Notes: generated from the sequence alone by a model not told the origin. Numbered from the stretch's first letter, positions 1 to 12,574 are shown. The stretch is DNA of 64,000 bases from Astragalus membranaceus (GCA_039519185.1 CM076850.1:158640462-158704461), one strand, 5' to 3'. Numbers and translations: made by a program.

Positions 1-1915
1 CTTCAACCAAGGGAAGGTTTATGTGTAGCTGTTTTAGCATCTCCATGAACTTGCTGAATTGCTTGTCTTCATGAGCTTTCTTTAGTCTTTGAGGGTAGGG
101 TGGAGGAGGATATTCAGGTACAAGCTTAGGAACAGTCTTGATTCCTGGTTCAGAGCTAGACGTTGTAACGTCTGGCTTAGACATCACAATATCTGGAATA
201 TTCTTCTCTTTTTCTCCACCTTCGTTTTTCTCTTTTTCCTTGTCTGGCACCTCAGATTCCTTAGGCATAGATGGTTCTGGATACTCAGTGCCACTTCTTA
301 ATGAGATAGCATTTACCTATGCATTCACCACATCTTTACCATTTGACTTTGATGAAGATGGTGTTTCAGTTGTGGATGGAAGAGATCCATTCTGTCTTTG
401 AGTAAGAGCTGAGGCTATCTGTCCAATTTGGTTCTCCAAAGTTTTGATTGAAGACTCATGGGTCTGTAAGGTCGCCCTACAATCACTTATGGAAGTTTTC
501 ATCAAGGCTTCCAAATTGCTGTTGTTGTTATTCTGCGTATACTGCTTTTGTTGTTGAGGGGGAAATCCTGGGGGTATTGCAGGAGCAGCATCGCTAGCAT
601 TCAAAGAATTGTTGTTCTTCCAACTAAAATTTGGGTGATTTCTCCAATTTGAATTGTAAAAGTTGGAGAAGGGACTGTTACCTTTGTTATGTGATACAAA
701 GTTTACAGACTGAGGGTTATGGGGACACTCTTCGTAGACATGCCCTCCTTCACAATATACACACACTACTCCCCCAGATGGTGTTGGTTCAATAGCTGCA
801 GCAGTCTGTGTTTCAGACGTTGCCACGTTTGGGGTACTCAAGTTTTTAATCATGTTGGTCAGAGAAGCAACCTGAGCAGAAAGGGCAGTTACTTCACTTA
901 TCTCATGGACACCAGCCTTCTTTCCGGGAGTGAATCTATCAGAAGGCCAATGGGCATTGTGAGTGGCTATGTCTTCAATAAGTCTGCATGCCTCAGAGAA
1001 AGACATGTTTAATATGACACCGCCTGATGAAGCATCAAGTATAAGCCTGGTAGGTTGATCTAGTCCATTATAAAAAGTCTCCATTTGAATAACTACAGGA
1101 ATGCCATGGTGTGGGCACATTCTTAGTAATTCCTTCCATCTTTCCCAAGCCTCAAATAATGATTCCCCTTCCCTTTGTTTGAAGGAAGTGATGTCATTTC
1201 TTAACTTGGCATTTTTGTTGGGAGGGAAGTATTTTCCAAGAAATTTCTCAGCTAGCTCATCCCAAGTGTGAATTGAATTTGGCTCTAAGGAGTTCAACCA
1301 ATTCTTGGCCTTATCCTTAAGAGAATATGGAAATAGCTTCAGTCGGAAGGCATCTTCTGAGACTCCAGGGATGACAAAGTTGCTACATACATCCAAAAAT
1401 TGCCTTAGATGTGCATAAGGATCTTCTTGAGGAAAACCCCCAAATTGCCCTGCAGTCTGCAGCATTTGGAACATCATTGGCTTGAATTCAAAGTGACCAG
1501 TATGAATAGGTGGTCTTGCGATGCCTGTTTGTAAATGGGCAGGATTGAGTACGGCATAATCACGCATAGGCCTGTCTCTGTCATTGACCATGTCTTGTGG
1601 CCCTGCATTGATGAGTTGCTGTCTCTGCCAGTGTTCATCATCAACATAGGTTTCTGTATGAGTTTGTGGTCCACGACCACGTCCTCCAGCATCAGAGTGC
1701 CTTCCTCCTCTTGGAGTGCGTCCACCTCTAGAGCTTCTACCACCAGTACCATGTTCAGACATGATTGGTGGCTGAAATTGCTGTTGTTGTTGCTGCCTTC
1801 TTAACCTTTGTTGTCTCCTTAGTCGCCTGAAGGTTCTTTCCGGTTCTGGATAGAATTCAGGTTCAGATCCACTCCCTGGTTCTGTTGAACTAGAGCTTGA
1901 ACTGGAACTAAGCAT
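1..1915 (-). pseudogene. gag: Gag and start of protease region of Athila-like Ty3/gypsy element A
   Basis: Packages element RNA into cytoplasmic virus-like particles. Reading leftwards from an ATG at 1915, a Ser- and Gln-rich N-terminus is followed by a Retrotrans_gag domain (residues ~150-300, with the NWLNSL and FPPNKNAKLR blocks) and a CCHC-type knuckle, C-x2-C-x3-H-x4-C (CVYCEGGHVYEEC, near residue 390). An in-frame TAG at 317-319 closes the 532-residue frame, but the same frame stays open to the window edge with the gag-to-protease linker typical of Athila elements (NAISLRSG, then PPPYPQRLKKAHEDKQFSKF). The stop is therefore probably a lesion in a longer gag-pol. Protease, RT and integrase, if present, lie outside the window. 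The family assignment rests on the gag blocks and the tRNA-Asp primer site. Confidence 0.85.
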
Positions 1916-2023
1916 ACGCTGTAACGTTTACCTGTTCACTCACAAAAACAACAAACAACACAGCAGAATTTTTTTTTTCACCTAGTGTTTTAATTCTTGT
2001 TGAACAATAAAAGTTAAATACAA
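1916..2023 (-). other. Untranslated leader of element A
   Basis: About 110 bases between primer binding site and gag start, A/T-rich with a T run. No ORF or other feature is seen. Confidence 0.5.
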
Positions 2024-2041
2024 TCCCCGGCAACGGCGCCA
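2024..2041 (-). other. Primer binding site, tRNA-Asp type
   Basis: The minus strand reads TGGCGCCGTTGCCGGGGA, an 18-base complement to the 3' end of plant tRNA-Asp(GUC) including CCA. The same 18 bases with the same AGTTTT spacer occur in the second Athila-like element at 12575. It fixes the LTR/internal boundary and the minus orientation. Confidence 0.9.
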
Positions 2042-2048
2042 AAAACTT

Positions 2049-3547
2049 GTTTGCGCTCGTGTGTGTTTTATAATCGCAATATCAGTGCAAGTATACACGT
2101 CGTACAAGTAATAAAGTGGATAAAAGTAAGAGATCGTTCCCACGAGGATTGATTAACTTTCAGAGTTCAAGTCTTTAAAACATAAGTGAAACAAGTAACA
2201 AATCGGCACTAAAAGTTGGTATCAAGACTAATAACATAAATAAAGCATGTGAACAAGAAGTGGTTGTGAATATGGAATAGTATGAGTTGGATTGCTGCAT
2301 GCAAGTAAATCTCCTCTAGTCAGACGTTATAACGTTTACACGTTATTACGCACAAATGCTATGTTGTATAGACGTTATAACGTTTGAACGCTGTTGCAAA
2401 AGAGCTGTGCTTTTCAGTCACAAAACGTCAGAGCTTCAAGTACTAGAATTCCTATGTCTAGGTTCTAAGTAGGCCTACTCCTGTATTTTAAGTTCCCACA
2501 GCAATGTCCTATGAACTATTATCCTTTCTATGTCTAGACTTAGATAAAAATGCCTAAATGTCTTTAGTGCACCTTTTCATTCACATAAATCTTTGAGTTC
2601 TTTTCATAGACCATGTCTGTACCTATGAATCTACTTATTTTAAGTGATCAGTTCAAAACAAGTTTGGAAATATTAACATGCAAAGATTTAAAACGCATAA
2701 TCATCAATACTTCATAACATTAAACTAGAGGTTCATTACATGCAAAACAACAACCCAACTACCAATGTTTAGCTCATGATGAGCATCCTTACAGAAATAA
2801 GAGGAGTTAAAATCCAAATACCGTACATAGAGAAAAGGAGACTAAACGCAAAAGATACGCCTAGGTGGCCTTCCTTCATGCACGCTGTAAAGACGTTACA
2901 ACGTCTGAGCCTAACAGTAATGGTTGCGAATGAAGATGGAACTTGGGGCCTTGAGAAAATTTTAAAATGAAGAAGTCTGTGTCCAGAACTTCTTTTAGAA
3001 AAACTATCTCTGAAAAATGGAGGAAGGTGGATGATGAATGGAGTCGTGTGTATTCCGCATGGTGCACCCTTGCCTTTTTGTAGAGAGAGAATAGCCATGG
3101 TCAAAAGAGGGTCACATGCTTGCTGATGTCATTCCCCACCTTCCAAGTTTGCTTGCGAGTTGACTCTGCCCTGAAGTGACACCACACTGCTACAGTGCGT
3201 CAGCCGTGTCAGCGCTGAGGAGAGAGAAGATCTTCTTCATTTCCAGATCTTTGACCATCACTACATGCGCGCCAAAATGAGATATTATTTTCTTGCCTTG
3301 CTGCCTTCCGTCAGACGTTACGAGAGACGCTGCCACGTTTGGATTACTGCACAAACACAAGAAGCATCAAAACGCTCACAAAGGCGCCAATTGGCACCAA
3401 AATGCCTAGAATTTGTAATTTAGCCCCTTTCTAACTAAAAGCAATAAACTAACAGAAACTTTACTAGAAACAACCTACTATTGCCAGAGAACTTGCATGA
3501 TTTAACTTTGAATAAGTATAACTAACTCATATAAATATGAGTTATCA
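2049..3547 (-). repeat. LTR of Athila-like element A (~1.5 kb)
   Basis: It lies directly upstream of the primer site and ends ..AACA on the minus strand. It starts TGATAACTCATA at 3547 (or TGTGATAAC at 3549), next to a purine-rich GTTTGGGGG tract. The LTR contains several copies of the near-palindrome AGACGTTNNAACGTCT, for example at 2322, 2370, 2891 and 3313. No convincing gene lies within it. The second LTR of this copy is outside the window. Confidence 0.75.
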
Positions 3548-3890
3548 CACCCCCAAACTTAAACCATTGCTTGTCCTCAAGCAATTGAAATACAACATAT
3601 GAAAAGATGCAAGAAACTAAATACACCAACAGTTTACACCCTGCTCATCTATTCAAAAATTTTCTTCAAGGGGCTAATTTCTTCAGACTTACACTACACA
3701 CTCACGCACCAATGCACAATTACATTCTAGATTCATTACTGCCCAAAGTGAGTGTGTGATCTCTGTATCAATTCTTTTCCTAGCTAGGTTCAGAAGCTAC
3801 CCTAGCCTATGAAAGAGTGGTTTCCATATGGTGAGAGTATAACATCTTTCAAAACAAGGAGTAGGCTAACATTTTCACATAAGACATGAG
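3548..3890 (-). mobile_element. 3' internal end (polypurine tract side) of a second element A copy
   Basis: On the minus strand this carries GCTTGAGGACAAGCAA followed by TTTAAGTTTGGGGG, the conserved sequence just upstream of the 3' LTR in Athila-like elements; the plus-strand element has it again at 18690-18724. Here it precedes an LTR that is itself followed by a primer site and gag, implying a tandem LTR-sharing arrangement. The left limit near 3890 is approximate. Confidence 0.65.
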
Positions 3891-4143
3891 GGTTAGTTAT
3901 GTATCACGGCATTATGACTTTAACTGTTGTAAAAGTTATGTATTTATTTCCGCTTTCTTGTGCGATATTGAACACTGTATTTCACTGATGGTTTATGGTC
4001 TTATTTATGTTTAAGACTGTTCTGTTGTTATTCAGTGAAAATCTTATTGTGGTGTTCAGTATTTAAACAGGAAATATATCTCTGATGTTTTAGGAATGGT
4101 GCACTTGGGTATTTTTACTCGATAAAAATACCGGGGTCTTACA
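3890..4143 (-). mobile_element. Truncated Tekay-like LTR start
   Basis: On the minus strand it begins TGTAAGACCCCGGTATTTTT, 19 of 20 bases identical to the start of the solo LTR at 59305. It also shares a GCGGAA-plus-A/T-rich context further in. It abuts Tat pol sequence at 4144, consistent with insertion into RT, but the other end and the TSD are not seen. The inner boundary is an estimate. Confidence 0.5.
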
Positions 4144-6630
4144 ACTATTGGGGTTTATTGTCAGTCAAAAGGGGATAGAGGTTGACCCAGATAAAGTGCG
4201 TGCAATTCTCGAGATGCCTACTCCTAAGACAGAAAAAGAAATTCGGGGTTTCCTCGGAAGACTGAACTACATTTCCAGGTTTATCTTCCAGTTAACTGCC
4301 ACATGTGAGCCGATTTTCAAATTGCTGTGCAAGAATCAAGAGACTAAGTGGAATGATGCCTGCCAAGAAGCTTTCGAGAAGATTAAGAAATACCTGCAGA
4401 ATCCGCCTATTTTAATGCCTCCGGTACATGGCAGACCGTTGATTCTGTATTTGACCGTGCTAGAAAATTCAATGGGTTGTGTGTTAGGACAACATGACGA
4501 AACTGGCAAGAAAGAGCATGCAATTTATTATTTGAGCAAGAAGTTCACCGACTGTGAGACGAGGTATTCGTTACTAGAAAAGACTTGTTGCGCCTTGGCT
4601 TGGGCTGCTCATCGCTTGAGGCAATACATGTTAAGTCACACCACTTGGTTGGTGTCAAAGATGGATCCTATCAAGTATATCTTCGAGAAGCCTGCGCTTA
4701 CAGGAAGAATTGCCAGATGGCAGATGCAGTTGTCAGAATATGATCTTCTTTATGTCACTCAAAAGGCCATCAAAGGTAGTGCGTTGGCCGAATACCTGGC
4801 ACATCAGCCTATTGAAGATTACCAGTCGATGCAGTGTGATTTCCCAGATGAGGACATTATGGCTTTAGTTGAAGAAGGAAGGTCCCCAGAGAATGAAAGG
4901 TGGAGAGTAGTGTTCGACGGTGCTTCCAACAGCTATGGGCACGGGGCTGGGGCAGTGCTGGTGTCCCCTGACAATCGCTTCATACCATTCACTACTAGAT
5001 TGAGCTTCTATGTCACAAATAATATTGCGGAGTACGAGGCATGTATTTTGGGTATTCAGGCAGCTCTAGACTGGAAAGTTAAAAGATTAGATGTGTATGG
5101 AGACTCGGCCCTAGTTATCCATCAAGTGAACGGAGATTGGGAAGCCAGAGATCCTGAGTTGACACTGTACAGAGACTACATCCGAGAATTGGTTGAGTCC
5201 TTCGAAGAAATCACGTTTCAACATCTTCCTCGCAGAGAGAATTAGTTGGCTGATGCACTGGCCACTTTAGCTTCAATGTTTAATATCAATTGTGATAAGA
5301 ACTTGACCCAGATCAGAATCCAGCATCGAGGTTTGCCGGCACACTCCTACTCCTGCGCAGCAATTGAAGATAGCGGAGATGATAAACCTTGGTATCATGG
5401 CATCAAGCAGTATATCCTGAACAGAGAGTATCCTCTAGGGGCATCGTAAAATGATAAAAGAACGCTTAGAAGACTGTCAATGAATTTCTTCCTGAGTGGC
5501 GAGGTGCTTTACAAGAGGAATCATGATAAGGTACTCCTTAGGTGTGTGGCAAAGGAGGAAGCAGAAAGGATCATGAGAGAGGTGCATGAGGGCTCGTTCG
5601 GAACTCATTCCAACGGGCATACTATGGCAAGGAAGATATTAAGGGCTGGCTACTATTGGCTGCAGATGGAGGCAGACTGCTACATTTTTGTAAGAAAGTG
5701 CCACAAATGCCAGATTTATGCCGATCACATACACGTGCCACCGGCTTCATTAAATGTCATGACTGCACCCTGGCCATTTTCAATGTGGGGCATGGATGTC
5801 ATTGGTCCCATAGAGCCCAAGGCGTCAAACGGGCACCGCTTCATCCTAGTTGCAATTGATTACTTCACCAAATGGGTTGAAGCTGCTTCATATTCCAGCA
5901 TAACCAGTTCTATGGTCGCCAAGTTTGTAAAGAAGGACCTGGTGTGTCGCTATGGTCTCCCGGATAAAATCATCACGGACAATGGTAGCAATCTGAATAG
6001 TAAAATGATGAAAGAATTGTGCACAGAGTTTAAGATCAAACATCATAACTCTTCTCTATACCGTCCTAAGATGAACGGGGCAGTCGAAGCAGCCAATAAG
6101 AATATTAAGAGGATTGTGCAAAAGATGGTAGTAACCTACAAAGATTGGCACGAGATGCTTCCTTTTGCTTTGCACGGGTATCGTACTTCAGTGCGTACCT
6201 CAACCGGGGCAACTCCCTTCTCTTTGGTGTATGGGTCGGAAGCATTCCTCCCTATTGAAGTTGAGATACCCTCCCTACGGGTGCTAATGGAAACAAAATT
6301 AGAAGAAGCAGAATGGGTTCAAGCTCGTCTAGATCAATTGAATCTCATTGAAGAAAAGAGAGTAGTCGCTCTGTGTCATGGGCAGTTGTACCAGCAAAGA
6401 ATGAGGAAGGCTTTTGAGAAGAACGTTTGTCCTCGACAGTTTCAGGAGGGAGACCTAGTGCTCAAGAAAATCCTGCCTATCCAAAAAGATTCCCGGGGAA
6501 ATGGACCCCTAATTATGAAGGACCTTATGTGGTGAAGAAAGCATTCTCTGGAGGGGCATTAATCCTCACAAAAATGGATGGTGAAGACCTCCCACTCCCA
6601 GTGAACTCAGATGCAGTCAAGAAGTACTAG
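4144..6630 (+). pseudogene. pol: Tat-lineage pol: RT end, RNase H, second RNase H, integrase
   Basis: Polyprotein that would reverse-transcribe and integrate the element. The visible start is mid-RT (LGFIVSQKG, thumb region). Then come the retroviral-type RNase H (YLSKKFTDCETRYSLLEKTC), a second RNase H (VVFDGASNSYGHGAGAVLVS; Asp, Glu and Asp conserved), and integrase with an HHCC finger (HEGSFGTHSNGH..CHKC) and DDE core residues (GMDVIGP, TDNGSN, NGAVEAANK). One reading frame runs throughout but is broken by TAG at 5243-5245 and TAA at 5447-5449. A one-base loss near 6495-6505 moves the last ~40 codons into another frame, ending at 6630. It is not functional. Confidence 0.9.
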
Positions 6631-8327
6631 GCCTAAAAGAAATATATAGAAAAAAAAGAGAAAGATGATCCAAGCAAGAATCAGCTCGCTAGGTTGAAAA
6701 CCCGAAAGGGCGGCCTAGGCAAAATTGAGCGACCCGGTGGATTGAAAACCCAAAAGGGCGATCCAGGCAAAAATTAGGGTCAGAAAAGTTGGACATAAAA
6801 AGAAAAGGGGCAAGCAGTGCTTCCAAAAGCTTGGATAAAAGGGTGATCAAGGCTATAAGTATGAGCGGTTGGCATCGAACGCTCCAGAGACAAAGAATAT
6901 TCATAAGATCTGCCGCGTCCATTCTCCTTTTTCTTTTTCTTAGTTTCAGGAAAATTTCCAATGTACCCTTTTCAGTCAGCGTGACATTCTGCGCGTCTAA
7001 CTCCTGTATGAATAAAAGTCCAAATTTTTCACTCTATCAGTTTGCTGTCTTATCATTGCTTTCTTTTCATTTCTGATTTTAAACTACGTTTTATGGTAGA
7101 TGATAAATAAATCATGGAAATGTGCATAAGTCATGGCGTTAAGGTCATTGCGAAATTTTTGAAAATGACAACAAAAGAGATGATCTTTCAGTCAAGTAAG
7201 CTCACAAAAATCAAATAAGAAGCGCTGATTGCATTAAAACAAGAGGACGAAGCTTGGCTCCCGAATAATTATCATAAATAATCATGGTGTCTCATAACGC
7301 AAGTCCCGCGAGTGGGTCGGACCAGCAAAGGAAAAGCCAAAAGAGCAAAAGAGCACAAAAAGAAAATATATATGAAAAAATAAAAAAAAAGAAGAGAAAA
7401 GAAAAGGTTGAAAAAGCAAAAGAGCAATAAATAAATAAGGTCATGCATTACATTCACCAAACATAAAATCATGCACTCATCAGACATAGAAAATAATAAT
7501 AATAAAGTAAAGAAAAGAGAAATTCAGGCATTTGCATTACATTCATCATAAGAAAAAGAAAAAGGAGATGGCAATCATGGCATTTGCATTGCATGAATGG
7601 GCTCATTTTTCAGCTGCAGACAAGTGAGAGAGGATAAACACCGCAGTGTTAATGCTCGCCTTCAGATCCCAGAAAATGCTTCCCTAAGTTGGGAGTTCAA
7701 AAAAAAAAAGAAGAAAAGAGAGAAACAAAAGGAAAAGAAAAAAGAGAAAAGAAAAGAGAGCGCTCTGGCGCGCATTGCGGATTGGAGCCCAGAGAGATCA
7801 TCGCTCCCTTTTGCCCAGGTCTCACATCGTGTACGAGCAACGCGATGGACTGCAGCCCCATGTGAGGTTCAGCGGAATAGTTGTATCAGCCTAAGATACA
7901 GTGGACGCCGTGCATTGATCAGTATATCAGTTCCGGAGCTGATAACGATCCCCCCCGGTCGCTCGAAAGACCAGAGATTCTCAGGATGCGTGCTCCTCAA
8001 AGCTGCGTGCAAACTCGGATTCGTCAAGAGTTCGTTTAGGGATTACAGGTTTTAGGCAGCCTGGGCATTTTACCGCTTTCTTTATCGCTTTCTTCATTTA
8101 GCGCTTTCCTTGCCTTTCACAGTTAGCGTGCATGCTGTTAACCACTTCGTTTATTGTTTCCTCATCGACACTCCAAGCGTTGATTCAAAAAAAAAGAAGA
8201 AAAAAAAAGAAAAAGGAAAACTCAGGTCTCCCTAAGTAGACAAAATTGGTATGATTTCTAAATTCTTTATTTCAATTTTGCCTCGGAATATGTTTCGGCC
8301 AATTCATATTCCTTGTCAAAATCCAAA
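6631..8327 (+). other. 3' untranslated region of the Tat/Ogre-like element
   Basis: Non-coding. It holds an imperfect ~57-base repeat around 6691-6775 with the core GGTTGAAAACCCGAAAGGGC, a common mark of Tat/Ogre 3' regions, and several A/G-rich runs near 7375, 7690 and 8185. The short frames here are low-complexity and not supported as genes. Confidence 0.6.
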
Positions 8328-8341
8328 TAAAGAGGGGCAGC
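8328..8341 (+). other. Polypurine tract of the Tat/Ogre-like element
   Basis: The tract AAAGAGGGGCAGC lies immediately before the LTR start TGTCATACCCCAATTTTG. It would prime plus-strand synthesis and it defines the LTR boundary. Confidence 0.75.
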
Positions 8342-11278
8342 TGTCATACCCCAATTTTGTCCGTCCAAAAATAATAATGATTTTCTTATTTGTCTTTATA
8401 TATCATATTTCGTAAAAGTTGCAAAATATAAATTCATTTTCAAGTTATACTTTACTTCCTATTTAGTTAGTAAATATATTTAATGGTATAAAAAAGAAAG
8501 TAAAAGAAAAAAACAAGAAAAGAGAAAGGGAGAGGCGATTTAGTAAAAAAAGGGGTGTAAGTGACTCTTTTTTTATTTGTGTTACAGCGAATTGGGCTCA
8601 CTGCCAGAGGCCCATTCGAATTGGCCTGACCCGGATTGCCTTATTTCCCTCACTCACTCACAAAACCTAATTGCCTCCATCACAAACCCTAATTTCCCAT
8701 CATTCCCATCACCTCCTAAAAATCAGCCGCCCAATCCTCCCTCTCTCTTCACACGTTTCTTTCTTTCTTCCCCACATCTCCATCAGAGAAAAAAACTGAA
8801 ACATCACTTCCACCTCTCCCATCAAACCCTAGCCGTCCACTCTCTCTTCTCTTCCTTCCACGCCTCCTTTCATCTTCCCTCACACGCCTCCTACCTTCTC
8901 AGCCCCCCCACATCTCCATTGCTACACGAAATCACCATTTTTGGTGCCTCTTTCTCTCCTCTCACACGAAACCTCCATCTTAGGCGCCTTGTTCTCTCCT
9001 CTCCTCAGTCACACGAAATCTCTGTTTTGTCATAAACATTCAAAGAACCATCAGTCTCACAATAGATCGATGGTTCACGCTTTTTTTCTTCTCAGTTTTT
9101 CATGGGTGGCTTCGGTTTTAAGGGGAACCCGCAAAGATTTACACAAATTTCAGATCTGTGCACAAGGACCAGCGAAAAAAACGAAGGGGAAAACGTACCA
9201 CCGGATTTTCGTTTTGTTTAGTATAAATGGAGGCTAAATCGTTGAAGAAAACGACGATTTTTTTAGAGAGAAAAGGAAGAAAGGTCAGAGCTTTGATGGA
9301 GATCCAGGAGTAAGAGGCAAAAATCTGTACTTAAAATGTTTGAGTGAATGAGAGTTCTAAAATTTTCGTTTTATTTTCCTCTTCTAAAATTTTCATAGTT
9401 TTATTTTTGTTGTCATTGTTGCCGTTGGTGAGATCTGTTCTTGAGAGATCTGGAAACGTGATTCATTGTACAGGCACATTGGGTATAATTTTCTTTTTAT
9501 CTCATCTCCATTTTCTTATAAATTATGCTTTGCAAATCATATATGCTGACAGTGTTCAAGTGACATTCCATAGAAACACTATTATGCTTAGTCTACTTAT
9601 TTTTCTATATAAGCGCATGATGGTCATGTTTGGTTAATCAAGGTGTTAAAAATGTATGTTCATAGAGAGATTTAGATATTCCTAATCTTACATTTGTCTG
9701 TTGAATATCGCAACTTTTGCAAATTTCAGATTTATGATAATAAATGAATTCATTTTGTATTAATAATAATAATGGTCATTAACTTTGGTCAACAATTGTT
9801 CAAAAAAAAAATTGGGACAATAATAATAATAATAATAAATGAATGTTTTATTTGATTTATTTATACCCTTCTGATTATACTCAACCGTGACCCTCTCTCA
9901 TCCCCTATTAGTTGAGTTTGCCTTTTTATTAGCTTTATATCATTATTCATTTACTGATCATTCCTCTAAAAAAAACATTATTTTACTCATCAAAAAATAT
10001 TATCATTCTTTTTTCTGTTACTAAATAACCAATATTTTATCTATTTTTCTTACTTGCACCCCCTTATTTAATTTCCTATTCTTCATTCATTTTATTATAT
10101 TATCTTTGTCTTATTTATTTATTTATTTATAATAAAGCATCAAATGCTATTCATGATTTTATTTATTTTGTAATAAATATTAACTACTATGTGCACTTTA
10201 TCTCTTTATGTCTCTAATCCGTTTTAGACCTTAGGATTTCAACCCACTCTTCTTTTACTTTCAATGATAATGAGTCCAACTCATCTTCACACATTTTACA
10301 AATCAATGAGTCCAACTCATCTTCACATAATCTTAATTCTCTTTCATTATATAAATCACTTTTCCCAAAAATAGGGGATTAAATCGGTTGTACAACTGGG
10401 TTAGTCAGCGTCCAATGACGAGTGAGCTGTACAGTTCAAGATTCCTAGGACCCCTGCACTAAAAAACACCAACCAACAAACCTTTTTCAATCAGAACTAC
10501 GTCGCTTTGATTCCTATTTGGGATATGTAAGAGCGAGTCACATTCTCGTCAAGCGCAACCATAAAAAGTTTAGCATTCGCCTAAACGTAAAGAGAAGAGT
10601 TATTTTCATAACAAAAAAGAATCACTTTTGCAAACCAAGGTCGTTTTCAGAACAAAAACCTTTTCCTTTCTAAAATCATCTTCAATCCATCGTCGCTAAT
10701 GGCTAATCAGAGCCTTTGTTCGTCTAGCCATTGGCGGCGATGTCTTTTTCCCAAAAAAAAGAGCAACAAGCGATGATCACTCATAACCGTTGTTAGTTTG
10801 ATCATTCGGGCCAATCAATCTCTTTCGAAAATCACTTTCAAAAAATATAATAAAAACGAGTGGCTATCAATAGTCCATCAGAACCTTTGTTCGTTTGACT
10901 AGCGGTACTACTCTCTTTCTCGAGTATTTAGTGGCGATTCATCATAGCCTCTGCTAGCTTAATCATTCGCTAATGCTCGTCCTATTTCAAAAACTCACTA
11001 AAAAAGGATAAAAAGCAAAAACTTTTCAAAAGGACAAAGAAGAACTACGTAGCTTTGAGTTCTCCATCGCACCGGGAGATACGTAGGAGCGGGCCACGTC
11101 CCGTCAAGCGTTTTTAAAAAGAAAACCATTTTCCTCCTTTTTTCTCATAATAAATAAAGATTTTCATTAAGAATTTTTCAATAAGAAGTAGAGAGGCAAA
11201 ATCAAGTATTTTCAAGTCAACACACTAAAATCATACATTTAATTAAAGGTTCCCTCTCAGTAGAGAGGAAGTGTGGGG
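8342..11278 (+). repeat. 3' LTR of Tat/Ogre-like element, first part
   Basis: It begins TGTCATACCCCAATTTTG, the usual start of legume Tat/Ogre LTRs. Its remaining 191 bases lie at 20015-20205 beyond the nested element, giving ~3.1 kb. A TATAAATGG at 9222-9230 could be the LTR promoter. The C/T-rich stretch 8640-9040 gives open frames without codon structure, and I do not support genes there. Later parts hold related segments with the core CAGAGCCTTTGTTCGT (around 10710 and 10880). Confidence 0.75.
9222..9230 (+). promoter_or_regulatory. Possible TATA box in the Tat LTR
   Basis: TATAAATGG sits in an otherwise mixed-composition part of the LTR. Position and form suit a retroelement promoter, but no transcript start can be seen. 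Confidence 0.3.
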
Positions 11279-12568
11279 TGTTGACTCTCAATTATATGAT
11301 GTAAGTTAGGCATTTTTAGGACCAATTGTGCAGGGTTTTCATTGTATCACAGTCATTATCTGGGATTTAGTTCAGTTTTAGATAATTGTAGTAGGAAGTT
11401 CAATTGTAAGTAATTCCTTCACTTTTGGAGCTAAATGGGACTTGAAGACCTCTTAATTGGTTGTAGCATCTTTCGGCGAACCAGACACTTGCCCGGAAAT
11501 GCAGCGATCTGGAGGAATTTTGCGAGTCAGAACTTTCTGTTGTTTTTCGCGTCGCGACCAGGAGGGTTCGCGACGCGATCTGGAGGAATTTTGCAAATCA
11601 GAACTTTCTGTTGTTTTTCGCGTCGCGGCCAGGAGGGTTCGCGACGCGACCTGAAGCAGTTTTGCGAGGCCTGAAGCTTCTGTCTTTTGTCGCGACGCGA
11701 CGGACACGGGCCGCGTCGCGATGGTGCGTGAAAATTAGGGTTTTTAAAGCAGTTTCAGCAATTTTTGAAGGGACTTCGTTTTGGGATTGGGAGCCACACT
11801 TTGGAGCAGCTGGAGGGTGCGATTTTGGGGCCTTCTCACCACTTGGGAACAAGGGATTGAAGGTTCTAATGTCTTCCTTTATGTTTGTCTTCTATTTTAT
11901 GTTGGTTTCTACTCTTAGGATGGATTGTAACTAAATTGCTAAGATTAGGGAGAGATGAATCTCCCAACCCTATCATGTGAACCATTGTTCTAGTCAATTC
12001 GGTTGTTATTCGATTTACTTTGTCTAATTACCTATGTTCTTAATGCTTTTCAATTACATATGATAATTGTGATGATCCAGGCTAGTGATTGCATAGGAAT
12101 ATGAATTAGTAGTTGGAAATTGGGTAATTAGGACACATGCTAGTAATCATCATAGGAATATGTGGTAGCTTATGTGAATTCATTAAAATTCTCAATCTTA
12201 ATGCGTTACCCTCTGGCATGACTCACCTAAAGAATTAGGGTAACTCTTAGGGTAATAGGGGTCTTGAGACAAGGAATTGCCCTTGAACTTAATTAGTGAA
12301 TTGAATCTAGAGATTGAATAACCAACTTGAATTGGCTAAGGTTCATTTGATAGGCGAGGTGAGAGGATTCGATCCCTAGTCGTTTTTCTCGCATTATTAA
12401 TTCACGTTTGTGTACTGTTACTATTACTCAAATTACCAAATCGCTACAATCTAAGAATTTACAATTTTGCTATTGTTGTCAACGCGCAATCCCTGTGGAA
12501 TCGACCGGTTACTTACCGTTTAAATTATTACTTGCAACGAATTTGGTACACTTGCCAAAGTCCTAACA
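11279..12568 (+). repeat. 5' LTR of the gag-only element
   Basis: 1,290 bases. Aligning it by eye with 18725-20014 shows about ten substitutions and no indels, mostly transitions, so insertion was recent. It contains inverted and direct copies of CGCGTCGCGA / TCGCGACGCGA at ~11545-11722. The short frames over 11435-11934 follow this repeat and are not genes. Confidence 0.92.
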
Positions 12569-12574
12569 AGTTTT

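Noticed and set aside
7597..8055. 152-codon frame in the Tat 3' UTR
   Set aside because: Dominated by an A/G run giving Lys/Glu, with no protein similarity recognised.
8577..9237. Open frames of ~150 and ~98 codons in the Tat LTR
   Set aside because: C/T-rich composition, Ser/Pro/His-rich translation with no domain, and they lie within an LTR.
11545..11722. Bacterial contamination suggested by CGCG-rich motifs
   Set aside because: The motifs lie inside well-defined plant LTRs with terminal repeats and target duplications.
11435..11934. Several overlapping frames in both LTRs of the gag-only element
   Set aside because: They follow the CGCGTCGCGA repeats, which lack stops in many frames. 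They are duplicated in both LTRs and code for nothing recognisable.
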